From assembly GCA_964236495.1 (NCBI GenBank), contig CAXSBR010000002.1:62001-126000 (forward strand): a stretch of 64,000 nt of DNA, in the 5' to 3' direction. Positions 7,718-16,362 of this stretch are shown piece by piece; the first letter of the stretch is position 1, and each line of letters begins with the position of its first letter. The position numbers were made by a program, and so were the translations under genes. This DNA comes from CAXSBR01 sp964236495. Its GTDB lineage: Bacteria > Actinomycetota > Actinomycetes > Mycobacteriales > Jatrophihabitantaceae. The notes below the pieces were generated by a model, which saw only the letters and a list, made by a program, of their open reading frames with translations, was not told where the DNA came from and ran no database searches.

Positions 7718-9598
7718 GTGCGTGAGTACTCAGTTCCGCCCGGCATCGCCGAACCCGCGCTGTCCCCGTCCTGCATCGGCGACTACGTCTTCGCCAACGC
7801 CGAGACGATGCCCGACCATCCGGTGATCCGCCGCCGATCCCCAGGCGAGCATCGAAGCGACGAAGGAGCGAGGAGCGGAGCTGGTAAATCGCCAACCGGT
7901 GAGCATCGAGGCGACGAAGGTTGGACTGCAGTGAGCGCGGCCCAGTTCGCCGCGGCGGTGCTGGCAGTGGCCCGCGGCCTGATCGGCAGCGGTATTGCCG
8001 CCGGCGACCGGGTCGCGGTGATGAGTCGAACTCGCTACGAGTGGACCGTCGTCGACTTCGCGGTGATGTCGGTCGGCGCGGTCACCGTGCCCGTCTACGA
8101 GACGTCGAGTGCCGAGCAGATCGAGTGGATCCTGTCCGATTCGGGGGCCAAGATCTGCTTCGTCGAGTCGACAGCCCACCACGCAACCGTCACCGCCGTG
8201 CGCCAGCAGTTGCCGGCGCTGGAGCAGGTGTGGACATTCGACGAAGACGGCCTGGACGAAGCCGGGCGCGCCGGTTTCGCTGTCGACGACGCGCAAGTGC
8301 ATCGACGCCGCGCAGCAGTGACGCCTGCGGACCTGGCGTCGATCATCTACACCTCGGGCACAACCGGACGGCCGAAGGGCTGCCGGCTGACTCACGCCAA
8401 TTTCGCCGCAGAGGTCTCACACGTGGTGATCGGCCTGCGCGAGCTGTTCAACCCCGATTCCAGCACGCTGCTGTTCATTCCGATCGCGCACGTGTTCGGC
8501 CGGATGATCCAGGTCGGCGCGATCGCAACCGGCACGACGCTGGGCCACACCGCCGACCTCACCAAGCTGGTGGAGGACCTCGAGTCTTTCCAGCCGATAT
8601 TCATCCTGAGCGTGCCGCGGGTGTTCGAAAAGGTGTTCAACACTGCCGCACAGACGGCGTATGCCGAGGGCAAAAGTCGCATCTTCGACCGTTCCGCCGA
8701 CGTGGCGGTGGCCTATTCCCAGGCGCTGGACCGTCGCGGCGCGTCGCCGTGGTTGCACCTGCAGCACGAGGTGTTCGACCGGCTCGTCTACCGCAAGATC
8801 CGCGCTCGGCTCGGCGGCCAGTGTCGCGCCGCGATCTCTGGTGGCGCACCGCTGGGCGACCGGCTGGCACACTTCTTCCGCGGCATGGGTCTGACGATCT
8901 TCGAGGGATATGGGCTCACCGAGTCCACCGCGGGGGCGTGTGTGAACCTGCAGAACGCGCTGAAGATGGGCACGGTCGGCCGACCGATTCCGGGCATGAG
9001 CCTGCGTATCGCCGACGACGGGGAACTGCTGATGCGCGGCAACGTGATCTTCGACGGCTACTGGAACAACGTCGAGGCAACCGCTGCAGCCTTCGACGCC
9101 GACGGCTGGTTCCTGACCGGAGACCTGGGTGAGATCGACGACGACGGCTACGTGCGCATCACCGGGCGCAAGAAGGAAATCATCGTCACCGCCAACGGCA
9201 AGAACGTGGCACCCGCGCTGCTGGAGGACCGGCTGCGGGCGCACTGGCTGGTGTCGCAGTGCCTCGTCGTCGGCGACGGCAGGCCGTTCGTCGGCGCGCT
9301 GATCACGCTGGATCGCGAGACGCTGCCGCTGTGGCTCAAGCGCAACGGGTACTCAGAGCAGACACCGGTCAGCGACGTGGTCGACAACGATGCTCTGCGC
9401 GCCGAGATCCAATTGGCAGTCGACGACGCGAACAAGGCGGTGTCGCGGGCGGAGTCGGTCCGCAAGTTCACCATCCTGGCCGAGGACTGGACCGAAGCCG
9501 GTGGACAGGTCACAGCGTCTACGAAGCTCAAGCGGGCGGTTGTCAACCGAGAGTCCGCGGCCGAGATCGACGCGCTCTACGCGGGTCCCCGGAGCTGA
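7718..9598 (+). CDS. fadD15: Long-chain fatty-acid-CoA ligase (FadD15-like)
   Basis: Predicted 626 aa. It activates fatty acids to acyl-CoA through an acyl-adenylate. The ATP-binding IIYTSGTTGRPKG, the adenylate motif GYGLTESTAG, the D-containing GDLGEIDDDGY and the hinge/Lys region GRKKEIIVTANGKNVAP are intact. The start MREYSVPP mirrors the mycobacterial protein and has AAGGA seven bases upstream of GTG. Between residues about 43 and 70 there is a hydrophilic stretch (GEHRSDEGARSG, later GEHRGDEGW). It is encoded by 1.4 copies of a 54-bp element also found near 30.1 kb, and the M. tuberculosis enzyme has no counterpart at this point. Confidence 0.92.
   Translation: MREYSVPPGIAEPALSPSCIGDYVFANAETMPDHPVIRRRSPGEHRSDEGARSGAGKSPTGEHRGDEGWTAVSAAQFAAAVLAVARGLIGSGIAAGDRVAVMSRTRYEWTVVDFAVMSVGAVTVPVYETSSAEQIEWILSDSGAKICFVESTAHHATVTAVRQQLPALEQVWTFDEDGLDEAGRAGFAVDDAQVHRRRAAVTPADLASIIYTSGTTGRPKGCRLTHANFAAEVSHVVIGLRELFNPDSSTLLFIPIAHVFGRMIQVGAIATGTTLGHTADLTKLVEDLESFQPIFILSVPRVFEKVFNTAAQTAYAEGKSRIFDRSADVAVAYSQALDRRGASPWLHLQHEVFDRLVYRKIRARLGGQCRAAISGGAPLGDRLAHFFRGMGLTIFEGYGLTESTAGACVNLQNALKMGTVGRPIPGMSLRIADDGELLMRGNVIFDGYWNNVEATAAAFDADGWFLTGDLGEIDDDGYVRITGRKKEIIVTANGKNVAPALLEDRLRAHWLVSQCLVVGDGRPFVGALITLDRETLPLWLKRNGYSEQTPVSDVVDNDALRAEIQLAVDDANKAVSRAESVRKFTILAEDWTEAGGQVTASTKLKRAVVNRESAAEIDALYAGPRS
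7844..7920 (+). repeat. 54-bp dispersed element, about 1.4 copies inside fadD
   Basis: Two copies of a GAGCATCGA(A/G)GCGACGAAGG core begin 54 bp apart, near 7844 and 7898. The core is the reverse complement of the element at 30065-30172. The 54-bp period equals 18 codons, so the fadD frame stays open. Confidence 0.7.
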
Positions 9599-9623
9599 TA
9601 CCCACTCTGGCGGGCAGTAGACA

Positions 9624-10829
9624 TCAGGCCTGCAACAGGGCGTTCAGCCGCGCCGACACCGCCGGCCATTGCCAGCTCTGCTCCACCCACGCGCGCCCGG
9701 CGTCACCCATGGCTCCACCGCGGACTGGATCGGCGAGCAGGCCGGCAACTGCGGCGGTGACCTCCTGCCGGGACCGGCCATCGACCACGATCCCGGTGCG
9801 TCCGTCGAGTACCGCGTCCGGCGCGCCGCCGGAGCGCCCGGCAACAACGGGCACTGCGCAGGCACTGGCCTCGAGATACACCATGCCCAGCCCCTCGACA
9901 TCAAGGCCGCCCCGGCGGGTGCGGCACGGCATGGCGAACACATCCCCGGCCGCCAGGTGGGCGGGCAGTTCATCGTCGGAGATGGCGCCGGTGAAGGTGA
10001 CCGAGCCCGCCACGCTGGCGGCACCAGCTCTACGTTCGAGGCTGCGCCGGTACCTGCCCTCTCCGACCACCAACAGCCGAGCAGCCGGCACCTTGGCGAG
10101 AATGTCCGGCCACGCGTCGAGCAGGGCGTCCTGACCTTTACGCCGCACCAGTCGGGACACGCAGACGACGGTCGGTGCGGCGTCGAGGCTATAGCGTGCG
10201 CGCACGGCTGTCGCGTCGATGCCCGGCCGGAAGCGGTCGACGTCGACACCAGGAGCCAGGCGCTCCAGATTCCCCGTTCCGTCCAGCGCGCGGGCCAGCT
10301 TGCCGCGGGTGTAGCCGCCGAGGTAAGTGACTACATCGACATTGCGCGCTATCCGGCGCAGCAGCGAGCGGGCAACCGGCAACTGCGCCCAGCCCGCTTC
10401 GTGCCCGTGGGTCGTTGCCACGATGCGCCGTGCTCCGGCTCGTCGCAGGGCCGGTGCGAGCAGGCCCAGGGGCGCCGCAGCGCCGAACCACACCGCCGTT
10501 GCGCTTTGCGAGCGCAGAAGTGCTACAACCTCGCGACGCACCCGCGGCGTAGGCAGCAGCACCGTGGATCGGTCGCGCACCACCGGAAACGGTTGGACGG
10601 CGTCGAAGTCTGCGGCCCCCGGATGACTCGATGCGTAGACCACCACCTGGGCCGGGTCAAGGCCGCGCACCGCCTCATGGACGAAGGACTGGATACCCCC
10701 TACCCGCGGCGGGAAGTCGTTGGTAACCACCAGGATCCGACGCTTGTCTTCGGCCCGGCCCGTTGACGCAGCCGGGCTCGTTGACTCAGCGGCCGAAGGT
10801 GCACTCGCCGGACCCGGCGCGCGTGTCAT
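9624..10829 (-). CDS. pimB: GDP-mannose-dependent phosphatidylinositol mannosyltransferase PimB'-like (GT4)
   Basis: Predicted 401 aa. In mycobacteria this enzyme adds the second mannose to phosphatidylinositol mannoside at the inner face of the membrane. The N-terminal acceptor region VTNDFPPRVGGIQSF, WFGAAAPLGLLAP, THGHEAGW and the donor site LAPGVDVDRFRP are present. So are SRLVRRKGQDALL, FAMPCRTRRGGLDVEGLG and the GT4 motif EASACAVPVVAG. All align well with Rv2188c from memory. About 25 extra Ser/Ala/Pro-rich residues precede the conserved start, so translation might begin later; no strong ribosome binding site decides it. It converges on the fadD gene with 25 bp between stops. Confidence 0.88.
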   Translation of the reverse strand: MTRAPGPASAPSAAESTSPAASTGRAEDKRRILVVTNDFPPRVGGIQSFVHEAVRGLDPAQVVVYASSHPGAADFDAVQPFPVVRDRSTVLLPTPRVRREVVALLRSQSATAVWFGAAAPLGLLAPALRRAGARRIVATTHGHEAGWAQLPVARSLLRRIARNVDVVTYLGGYTRGKLARALDGTGNLERLAPGVDVDRFRPGIDATAVRARYSLDAAPTVVCVSRLVRRKGQDALLDAWPDILAKVPAARLLVVGEGRYRRSLERRAGAASVAGSVTFTGAISDDELPAHLAAGDVFAMPCRTRRGGLDVEGLGMVYLEASACAVPVVAGRSGGAPDAVLDGRTGIVVDGRSRQEVTAAVAGLLADPVRGGAMGDAGRAWVEQSWQWPAVSARLNALLQA

Positions 10830-10877
10830 ATCCGGGCTGCGGCTAGCGCAGCTTTGGCGTTGGCGTGTGCGCCGTTT

Positions 10878-12224
10878 TCAGAGCCGTACAGCCATGTTGT
10901 ACGTGCCGGCGTGATCGACCGGCACGATCTTGACGACGTCGCCTGTCTGCGGCGCCGACACCACCAGCCCCTTGCCGATGTAGATCGCAACATGATGAAT
11001 CGGGGAATAGTAGAAAACGAGGTCACCGGGCTCGAGCTGGCTCTTCGAGACACGGTGTCCCAAGTGCGACTGCAGTCGGGATTGGTGCGGAATCGATTTG
11101 CCGGCAGCCCGCCACGCCGCTGCTGTCAGACCCGAGCAGTCGAACGTCTTGGGTCCTGAGGTGGCGTAGACGTAGGGCTTGCCCAGCTGTGCCAGTGCAT
11201 ACCTGACAGCGATAGCGGCAGCCGACGACGGCGCGGAGCTACCGCCGCCCGAAGAGTTGCTACCCGACGAGTTGCTCGTGGACGTGCCACTGGACTTGTG
11301 ACCCGACGAGTTCGTACCCGACGACGTACCGTTCGACGACGTGCCGTTCGACGACGTGCTACTCGAAGGCTCGGTGCTTGACGACGTGGCATCGGGCGAA
11401 GTGCCCGGCGAGCTGTTCGACGACGTGCTGCCGGCGGGCGGCTGCGAGGAGCTGCCGTCGGAAGACGGTGTGGACAGGGCGCCGACGCTTGCCAGCTCCT
11501 TCGTGGTGAGCCCCTGGCTCAACGGCTGCAGAAACGCGCGCTGCTGCTTGGCGTTCAACTGATCGAGCAGCTGGGCGTATTTCTTCTGTTGGGCCGCCAA
11601 CGTGACGCGCTGGACTGCCAGTCCATCCCGCTTGGTCTTCGCCGCTGCCAGCAGCTGCGTGAGCCTCGCGCTCGCCTTGACCGACGCCAGCCGCGCGCGG
11701 TTCAGCTGCGTGGCCATCCCGGCTCGGCGGGTGGAGATCTGCTGCAGAGCGGTGGACTTGTCGAGGTAGTTCTGTCCCGACGTCGAGGTCAGCAGCGCCG
11801 ACGTCTCGGGGAAGTTGCCTTCTTGGTATTGCGCCTGGAGGCTCAGCCGGACGTTGTCGAGGGCGGTCTGGTAGATGGCTGCCGATGTGCGAGCAGCAAC
11901 CCTGCCAGCCTCGGCTTGAGCCTGCTTCGTACTGACTTCCACTACAGCCAGGTTGAAGTTCTCGGTCAAGACCTCGTTGCGATTGCTCAGCGCCGTTAAC
12001 CGAGCGGTAACCGACGCGATCGTTGCCGGCGCAGTCGGAGTGGCCTTGGGCGCGAGGTCACTTTTGGCGGCTGAGGAGGTTCCTGGAGCGGCACCGGGCG
12101 ACGTGGAGGTCGGCGGTGCGGCCGAAGCGAGGGTGACAGCCGTTGCCGCAGCCGCCGTGAACGCAGTGATGGCGATGCTCGCCGCTGCCGTTGCGCAACG
12201 ATGCTTCAGTGTCGAGATGGCCAC
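10878..12224 (-). CDS. Secreted NlpC/P60 peptidoglycan endopeptidase (RipC-like)
   Basis: Predicted 448 aa. It cleaves D-glutamyl-diaminopimelate bonds in peptidoglycan stems. Residues 1-36 form a signal peptide (Ala-rich core, ending near ASAAPP). Residues 65-235 are a long coiled coil with heptad-like Gln/Ala/Leu content. Residues 250-335 are a Ser/Thr/Gly linker with imperfect NGTSS and GTSS repeats. The catalytic domain fills the rest, with Cys in FDCSGLTAAAW and His in IHHVAIYIG. The coiled coil probably self-inhibits or docks to FtsEX, as in RipC; that is inference. GTG start. A cyclic-di-AMP riboswitch lies 20 bases upstream. Confidence 0.92.
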   Translation of the reverse strand: MAISTLKHRCATAAASIAITAFTAAAATAVTLASAAPPTSTSPGAAPGTSSAAKSDLAPKATPTAPATIASVTARLTALSNRNEVLTENFNLAVVEVSTKQAQAEAGRVAARTSAAIYQTALDNVRLSLQAQYQEGNFPETSALLTSTSGQNYLDKSTALQQISTRRAGMATQLNRARLASVKASARLTQLLAAAKTKRDGLAVQRVTLAAQQKKYAQLLDQLNAKQQRAFLQPLSQGLTTKELASVGALSTPSSDGSSSQPPAGSTSSNSSPGTSPDATSSSTEPSSSTSSNGTSSNGTSSGTNSSGHKSSGTSTSNSSGSNSSGGGSSAPSSAAAIAVRYALAQLGKPYVYATSGPKTFDCSGLTAAAWRAAGKSIPHQSRLQSHLGHRVSKSQLEPGDLVFYYSPIHHVAIYIGKGLVVSAPQTGDVVKIVPVDHAGTYNMAVRL

Positions 12225-12244
12225 AGCCGGAAAAGCCCCATTCT

Positions 12245-12396
12245 TCCACCCGCCCGCCTACCGAGTTAGCTGACGGATTCGGGCTGCGGAAGTCGCCCTA
12301 CCTCGGCGCGGCACACGCGTGCAATCGCTATGAGGATTCACCCCAGAAACATGGTTCCCCGGTTCGCAGCGTCTGTTCGCAGCGATTGGGCGGTGA
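12245..12396 (-). ncRNA. ydaO/yuaA cyclic-di-AMP riboswitch
   Basis: Read on the minus strand, the leader of the NlpC/P60 gene holds all the conserved blocks of this class in order. They are GGGGAACC, GGGGTGAATCC, GTAGGG, CCCGAATCCGTCAGCTAAC and then CGGTAGGCG. The closing stem can form between GTCACCGCCC at the 5' end (12387-12396) and GGGCGGGTGG at the 3' end, with one bulge. Known members bind c-di-AMP and commonly lie ahead of cell-wall hydrolase genes in actinobacteria, where ligand binding usually turns expression off. The switch ends about 20 bases before the start codon, so it could act at translation initiation or by termination. The rest of the gap (12397-12527) shows nothing else. 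Confidence 0.92.
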
Positions 12397-12527
12397 CTGC
12401 TCGGCGCCCATCCTGGACGGATGCGGCTGATCCGAAGGTCTCGGAAAGGTTACGACAACACCAGCGGTGATCACAACCTGACCAGTGCCGCGCGCCGAGG
12501 GAGGTCGCTCTCTCACGTGGCCTGCGC

Positions 12528-12794
12528 TCATCCCGCCCGTGACCTCGGCCCCGACCGGTCGCCTGCGTCGGATCCCGCTCGCCCGCCCGACGCACTCCCG
12601 GATCGCTTGTCGAGCGCGTACACGGGAACCAGTCGTAGTGGCGGAGCCAGGCCGCCTTCTGCCAAGGCGGCGAAGGCCGCCGTTTCAGACTCGGTGAGGT
12701 CGGCGTAGCTGGCGGGCCGATCGATCAGCAGGCTGATCACACAGTCTGCGCAGTCGGTACCGCGCACCCGGCAGGTGTCGCAATCGATAAGCAT
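12528..12794 (-). CDS. Small Cys-rich conserved actinobacterial protein
   Basis: Predicted 88 aa. The N-terminus carries a compact cysteine cluster (CDTCRVRGTDCADC, four Cys within 14 residues) that could bind a metal. A helical segment (DLTESETAAFAALAEGGLAPPLRLVPV) follows, then a basic, low-complexity tail. AAGGAG lies about ten bases before the ATG. I know it only as a hypothetical protein often found beside the DEDDh nuclease gene in actinomycetes; it is divergent from that gene here. Function unknown. Confidence 0.7.
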   Translation of the reverse strand: MLIDCDTCRVRGTDCADCVISLLIDRPASYADLTESETAAFAALAEGGLAPPLRLVPVYALDKRSGSASGGRAGSDAGDRSGPRSRAG

Positions 12795-13048
12795 GGCCTC
12801 TGGTTCTCCTTCCCCCCGGGCAGCGCCGGTGCGCCGAGTTCGGTGCACAGCCCGCCCGCGTCGTCGAGTCCATCTCGACGACGACGCGACCGTAGGACGC
12901 GCCTCTGACACTTTCGGGCGCATCAAGGGAATCGAGGGCATGTTCGACGACGAAACGCCGGATCGACGAAAGGCCAGACCGCGGGAATACCAGACAGCAG
13001 AAACGCCAGGCCGACAAAAATGTCAGACCGGTTTTCTACCGTGCGCCC

Positions 13049-14848
13049 ATGAAGACCGACCCCGGCCTGAACACCGGCACTGCTGCACGGCTAGGCCGCC
13101 AAACCAGCCTGGACGAGCTGGACGAGCCGCTGCACCGCACCACTTTCGTCGTTGTCGACCTGGAGACGACCGGCGGCGCCGCTGGCCACGACGCGATCAC
13201 CGAGATCGGAGCGGTGAAGGTGCTCGGCGGCGAGGTACTCGGCGAATTGCAGACCCTGGTGGATCCCGGCCGTGGCATCACGCCGTTCGTCACCGTGCTG
13301 ACCGGAATCACCGACGCCATGGTGATGGGCGCTCCGTGCGTGGACGAGGTACTGAGCGCGTTTCTCGAGTTCGCCCGCGGTGCGGTGTTGGTGGCACACA
13401 ACGCTCCGTTCGACGTGGGGTTCCTGAAGGCGGCGTGCACAGCGTCCGGGCGCGCGTGGCCCAAGCCAGCCGTGGTGGACACCGCCGTGCTCGCACGGCG
13501 CATCCTGACCAGTGACGAGGTGCGTAATTGCAAGCTGAGCACTCTGGCCGCCTTCTTCGGTGCTCACACAGTGCCGAATCACCGCGCGCTTGCCGACGCG
13601 CGAGCGACCGTGGACGTGCTCCACGGGCTCCTCTCCCGCCTCGGCGGACTGGGCGTGCAATCGCTGCCTGAACTGCGCTCGTTCACCGCGCAGGTAAGCC
13701 CGGCACAGCGCCGTAAGCGCCACCTGGGTGCCCACCTTCCCGACGCGCCGGGGGTATACATCTTCCGCGACGCGCGCGGAGAACCGCTGTACGTAGGCAC
13801 CAGCAAGGCGCTGCGGACCCGGGTGCGGCAGTATTTCGTCGCCAGCGAGACCCGCAGTCGAATGGGCGAGATGGTGGGGCTCGCCGAACGGGTGGATGGT
13901 ATCGAGTGCGCCCACGCCCTGGAGGCCCAGGTGCGGGAACTGCGACTGATCGCTGCGCACAAGCCTCGGTACAACAAGCGCTCGAAGTATCCCGAGCGGG
14001 CCTGGTGGTTGAAGTTGACGGTCGAGGCTTACCCGCGGCTGTCGATCGTGGTCGACGTGCGCGACGACGGAGCGGCCTACCTCGGTCCACTACGGTCGCG
14101 CAGCCAAGCCGAATCGGTCCGCGATGCGCTGCACGAGGCGGTTCCGCTGCGTCAATGCACTGATCGGCTCAGTATCACCCGGGTGGTGCGGGCGGCGTGC
14201 GCGCTGGCCGGCATGGACAGGTGTCCAGCGCCGTGTGAACACCGAATCGCTCGTGTCGAGTATCTGGAACTCAGCGCCGCGATGACGGCGGCCTGGCAAG
14301 CCGACGTCACGCCGCTGGTGGCGCCGCTGCAGCAGCGGCTGACGCGGTTGGCACAGCAGCAGCGTTTCGAAGAAGCTGCGCTGGTGCGCGACCGGCTTGC
14401 CGCTGTCATCCGCGCCTGCGCCCGGCTGCAGCGGCTGCGCTCTTTGACAGACATCGCCGAGCTCGTTGCGGGCCGGCCGGACGGCAACGGTGGCTGGGAA
14501 CTGTCAGTGGTTCGCTACGGTCGCCTGGCCGCGGCAGGCCACGCCCCGCGTGGGATGTCGCCGTTCCCGATGCTCGACTCGCTCGTGTGCACCGCCGATG
14601 CCGTCCAGCCCGGGCCATCTCCGCTGCGAGCTGCACTGGCTGAGGAGACCGAGTGCGTGCTGCACTGGCTGGAAGAACCCGGCACGCGCCTGATCAGCGC
14701 GTCTGCAGGATGGGCGATGCCCGCGTGGGGTGCGGGGCGACTGAGGCCGCTGACCGATTCGGTGGCCACGGCGCGCCAGGCTGCGACGCCGTTCGCGGAT
14801 CGACGCAGTCTGCGAATCTCGAGCCGTCCCGTCCGGGTTCACTCGTGA
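13049..14848 (+). CDS. DEDDh 3'-5' exonuclease fused to a UvrC-like GIY-YIG domain
   Basis: Predicted 599 aa, matching the Rv2191 architecture. Residues 30-195 form a DNA polymerase III epsilon-type exonuclease: FVVVDLETTGG (motif I), HNAPFDVGFL (motif II) and HRALADARAT (motif III His/Asp). Residues 230-310 form a GIY-YIG nuclease domain (DAPGVYIFRDARGEPLYVG, then a conserved Arg in TRVRQYF). The remaining 290 residues resemble the UvrC central region, including a Cys cluster (CALAGMDRCPAPCEHR) and a UvrB-binding-like helix hairpin (QRFEEAALVRDRLAA). A role in DNA repair or proofreading is inferred. The ATG follows a stretch with no obvious ribosome binding site. Confidence 0.9.
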   Translation: MKTDPGLNTGTAARLGRQTSLDELDEPLHRTTFVVVDLETTGGAAGHDAITEIGAVKVLGGEVLGELQTLVDPGRGITPFVTVLTGITDAMVMGAPCVDEVLSAFLEFARGAVLVAHNAPFDVGFLKAACTASGRAWPKPAVVDTAVLARRILTSDEVRNCKLSTLAAFFGAHTVPNHRALADARATVDVLHGLLSRLGGLGVQSLPELRSFTAQVSPAQRRKRHLGAHLPDAPGVYIFRDARGEPLYVGTSKALRTRVRQYFVASETRSRMGEMVGLAERVDGIECAHALEAQVRELRLIAAHKPRYNKRSKYPERAWWLKLTVEAYPRLSIVVDVRDDGAAYLGPLRSRSQAESVRDALHEAVPLRQCTDRLSITRVVRAACALAGMDRCPAPCEHRIARVEYLELSAAMTAAWQADVTPLVAPLQQRLTRLAQQQRFEEAALVRDRLAAVIRACARLQRLRSLTDIAELVAGRPDGNGGWELSVVRYGRLAAAGHAPRGMSPFPMLDSLVCTADAVQPGPSPLRAALAEETECVLHWLEEPGTRLISASAGWAMPAWGAGRLRPLTDSVATARQAATPFADRRSLRISSRPVRVHS

Positions 14849-14907
14849 CCAGCGTTGCCCGCACACACGCCGGCGCTCCCCGGCAGCCTGGGACCAGAAG
14901 CGACCAG

Positions 14908-15189
14908 CTATTCGTCGGCGCCGATGGAGAACGCGGCGTCGAGGTCGTGGCGGGAGTATGCGCGAAAGGCGACGTGGGTGCCGGTGTGCAGTACACCGGA
15001 CACCTTGCTGATCCGGCCCGCGATCACCTGCGCGATCTGCTCGAACTCGCGTACCCGCACCACGGCGATCAGGTCGATCTCGCCGGCAACGGAGTACACC
15101 TCGCTGACGCCCTCGATGCCGGCGATCTCCTCCGCCACCTCGGGAATGCGGTCGCTTTCGACGGCGATCATGACAATGGTGGTGATCAC
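14908..15189 (-). CDS. Stand-alone Lrp/AsnC ligand-binding (RAM) domain protein
   Basis: Predicted 93 aa, a single beta-alpha-beta-beta-alpha-beta RAM fold without the helix-turn-helix of full Lrp regulators. The VYSVAGEIDLIAVVRVREFEQ segment is the typical ligand-loop region with a conserved Gly-Glu-x-Asp. Such proteins form oligomers that bind amino acids and may modulate DNA-binding Lrp partners. It lies 33 bp downstream of trpD on the same strand, so a link to tryptophan or aromatic sensing is possible but unproven. GTG start. Confidence 0.85.
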   Translation of the reverse strand: MITTIVMIAVESDRIPEVAEEIAGIEGVSEVYSVAGEIDLIAVVRVREFEQIAQVIAGRISKVSGVLHTGTHVAFRAYSRHDLDAAFSIGADE

Positions 15190-15222
15190 GATGTCAGCTT
15201 AGGACGCCCGCTCAGGGCGCAC

Positions 15223-16332
15223 TCAGCTCAGGCCTGCTCGCAGTTGCTGGCTCACGCGCACCCACTGCTCCAGCGATGCTGCCGCCGCGCCGGTGTCGAT
15301 GCTCTCCTGCGCCGCGTCGATGCCTCGGGACAGCGCCGCCGTCACGTCGTCAAGATCACGGTCGAAAGCGGCGATGCCAGCCGCGGCGTTGAGCAGTACT
15401 GCGTCGCGAACCGGGCCCTGCCCGCCTGCCAGGACCGACCGGACGACGGCGGCGTTGGTCTGCGCGTCGCCGCCGAGCAGCGCGCCTGCGGCCGGCGCGA
15501 GCAGTCCGAGCGAGGCCGGATCGAGCACGCTGTGGTGAACCTCGCCGGCACCGACCGCCCACAGCTGCGATGTGGTGGCCGTAGTCAGCTCGTCCAGCCC
15601 GTCGTCGCCGCGGAACACCAGCGCCGCATCGCCGCGCGCAGCCAGCACGGCGGCCATGATCGGTGCGAGGCGGACATCGGCGCATCCGATCGCCGCCGAG
15701 CCGGGTCGGGCCGGATTCGTCAACGGACCGAGGATGTTGAACACGGTGGCGACACCGAGGTCCCGGCGGACGCCCGCAGCGTGCCGCAGCCCGGAGTGGA
15801 AGACCGGTGCGAAGCAGAAGGAGATGCCGGCCCGCTGGGCACAGTCGCTGACCGCGCCGGCCGGCAGATCGATGGCGACGCCGAGCGCCTCGAGGACGTC
15901 GGCGGTTCCGCATCGGCTCGAAGCGGCCCGGTTGCCGTGTTTGACCACGGTGCGGCCCGACCCTGCGACCACGATCGCAGCCATCGTCGACAGATTGACC
16001 GTGTGTGCTCCATCGCCGCCTGTTCCGACCACGTCGACACAGCGCCCTTGCACAGAGACCGCCGGCGCGCGCCGCAGCATGGTGTCGACCAGCCCCGCAA
16101 CTTCCTGCGGGGTTTCGCCCTTGGCGCGCAGCAGAACGGCGAAGGCGGCCAGCTGAGCAGGCGCTGCCTCACCGGCCATGATCTCGTTCATGGCCCAGGC
16201 CGTGTCAGTGTCACTCAGCGCTTGGCCGGCCATCAGGGTGGCGAGCACCGCGCGCCAAGTGGGCACAGTGGGCGCATTAGACGCAGTGGGCGCAGGGGCC
16301 GGCAGGGGCGCAGTGGGCGTCATTGCAGGCAC
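15223..16332 (-). CDS. trpD: Anthranilate phosphoribosyltransferase
   Basis: Predicted 369 aa. It joins anthranilate and PRPP in tryptophan synthesis. The PRPP-binding GTGGDGAHTVNLST, the KHGNRAASSRCG loop, the GVATVFNILGPLTNP segment and GDDGLDELT are intact. The first 24 residues are a Pro/Ala/Thr-rich lead encoded by GGGCGCAGTGGGCG-like repetitive DNA. GTG at 16332 or the ATG three codons later are both possible; neither has a clear ribosome binding site. The other trp genes are not adjacent, as in mycobacteria (Rv2192c). Confidence 0.93.
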   Translation of the reverse strand: MPAMTPTAPLPAPAPTASNAPTVPTWRAVLATLMAGQALSDTDTAWAMNEIMAGEAAPAQLAAFAVLLRAKGETPQEVAGLVDTMLRRAPAVSVQGRCVDVVGTGGDGAHTVNLSTMAAIVVAGSGRTVVKHGNRAASSRCGTADVLEALGVAIDLPAGAVSDCAQRAGISFCFAPVFHSGLRHAAGVRRDLGVATVFNILGPLTNPARPGSAAIGCADVRLAPIMAAVLAARGDAALVFRGDDGLDELTTATTSQLWAVGAGEVHHSVLDPASLGLLAPAAGALLGGDAQTNAAVVRSVLAGGQGPVRDAVLLNAAAGIAAFDRDLDDVTAALSRGIDAAQESIDTGAAAASLEQWVRVSQQLRAGLS

Positions 16333-16362
16333 CCGAGCCGCGCCGTCACCGCTTCGACCCGG

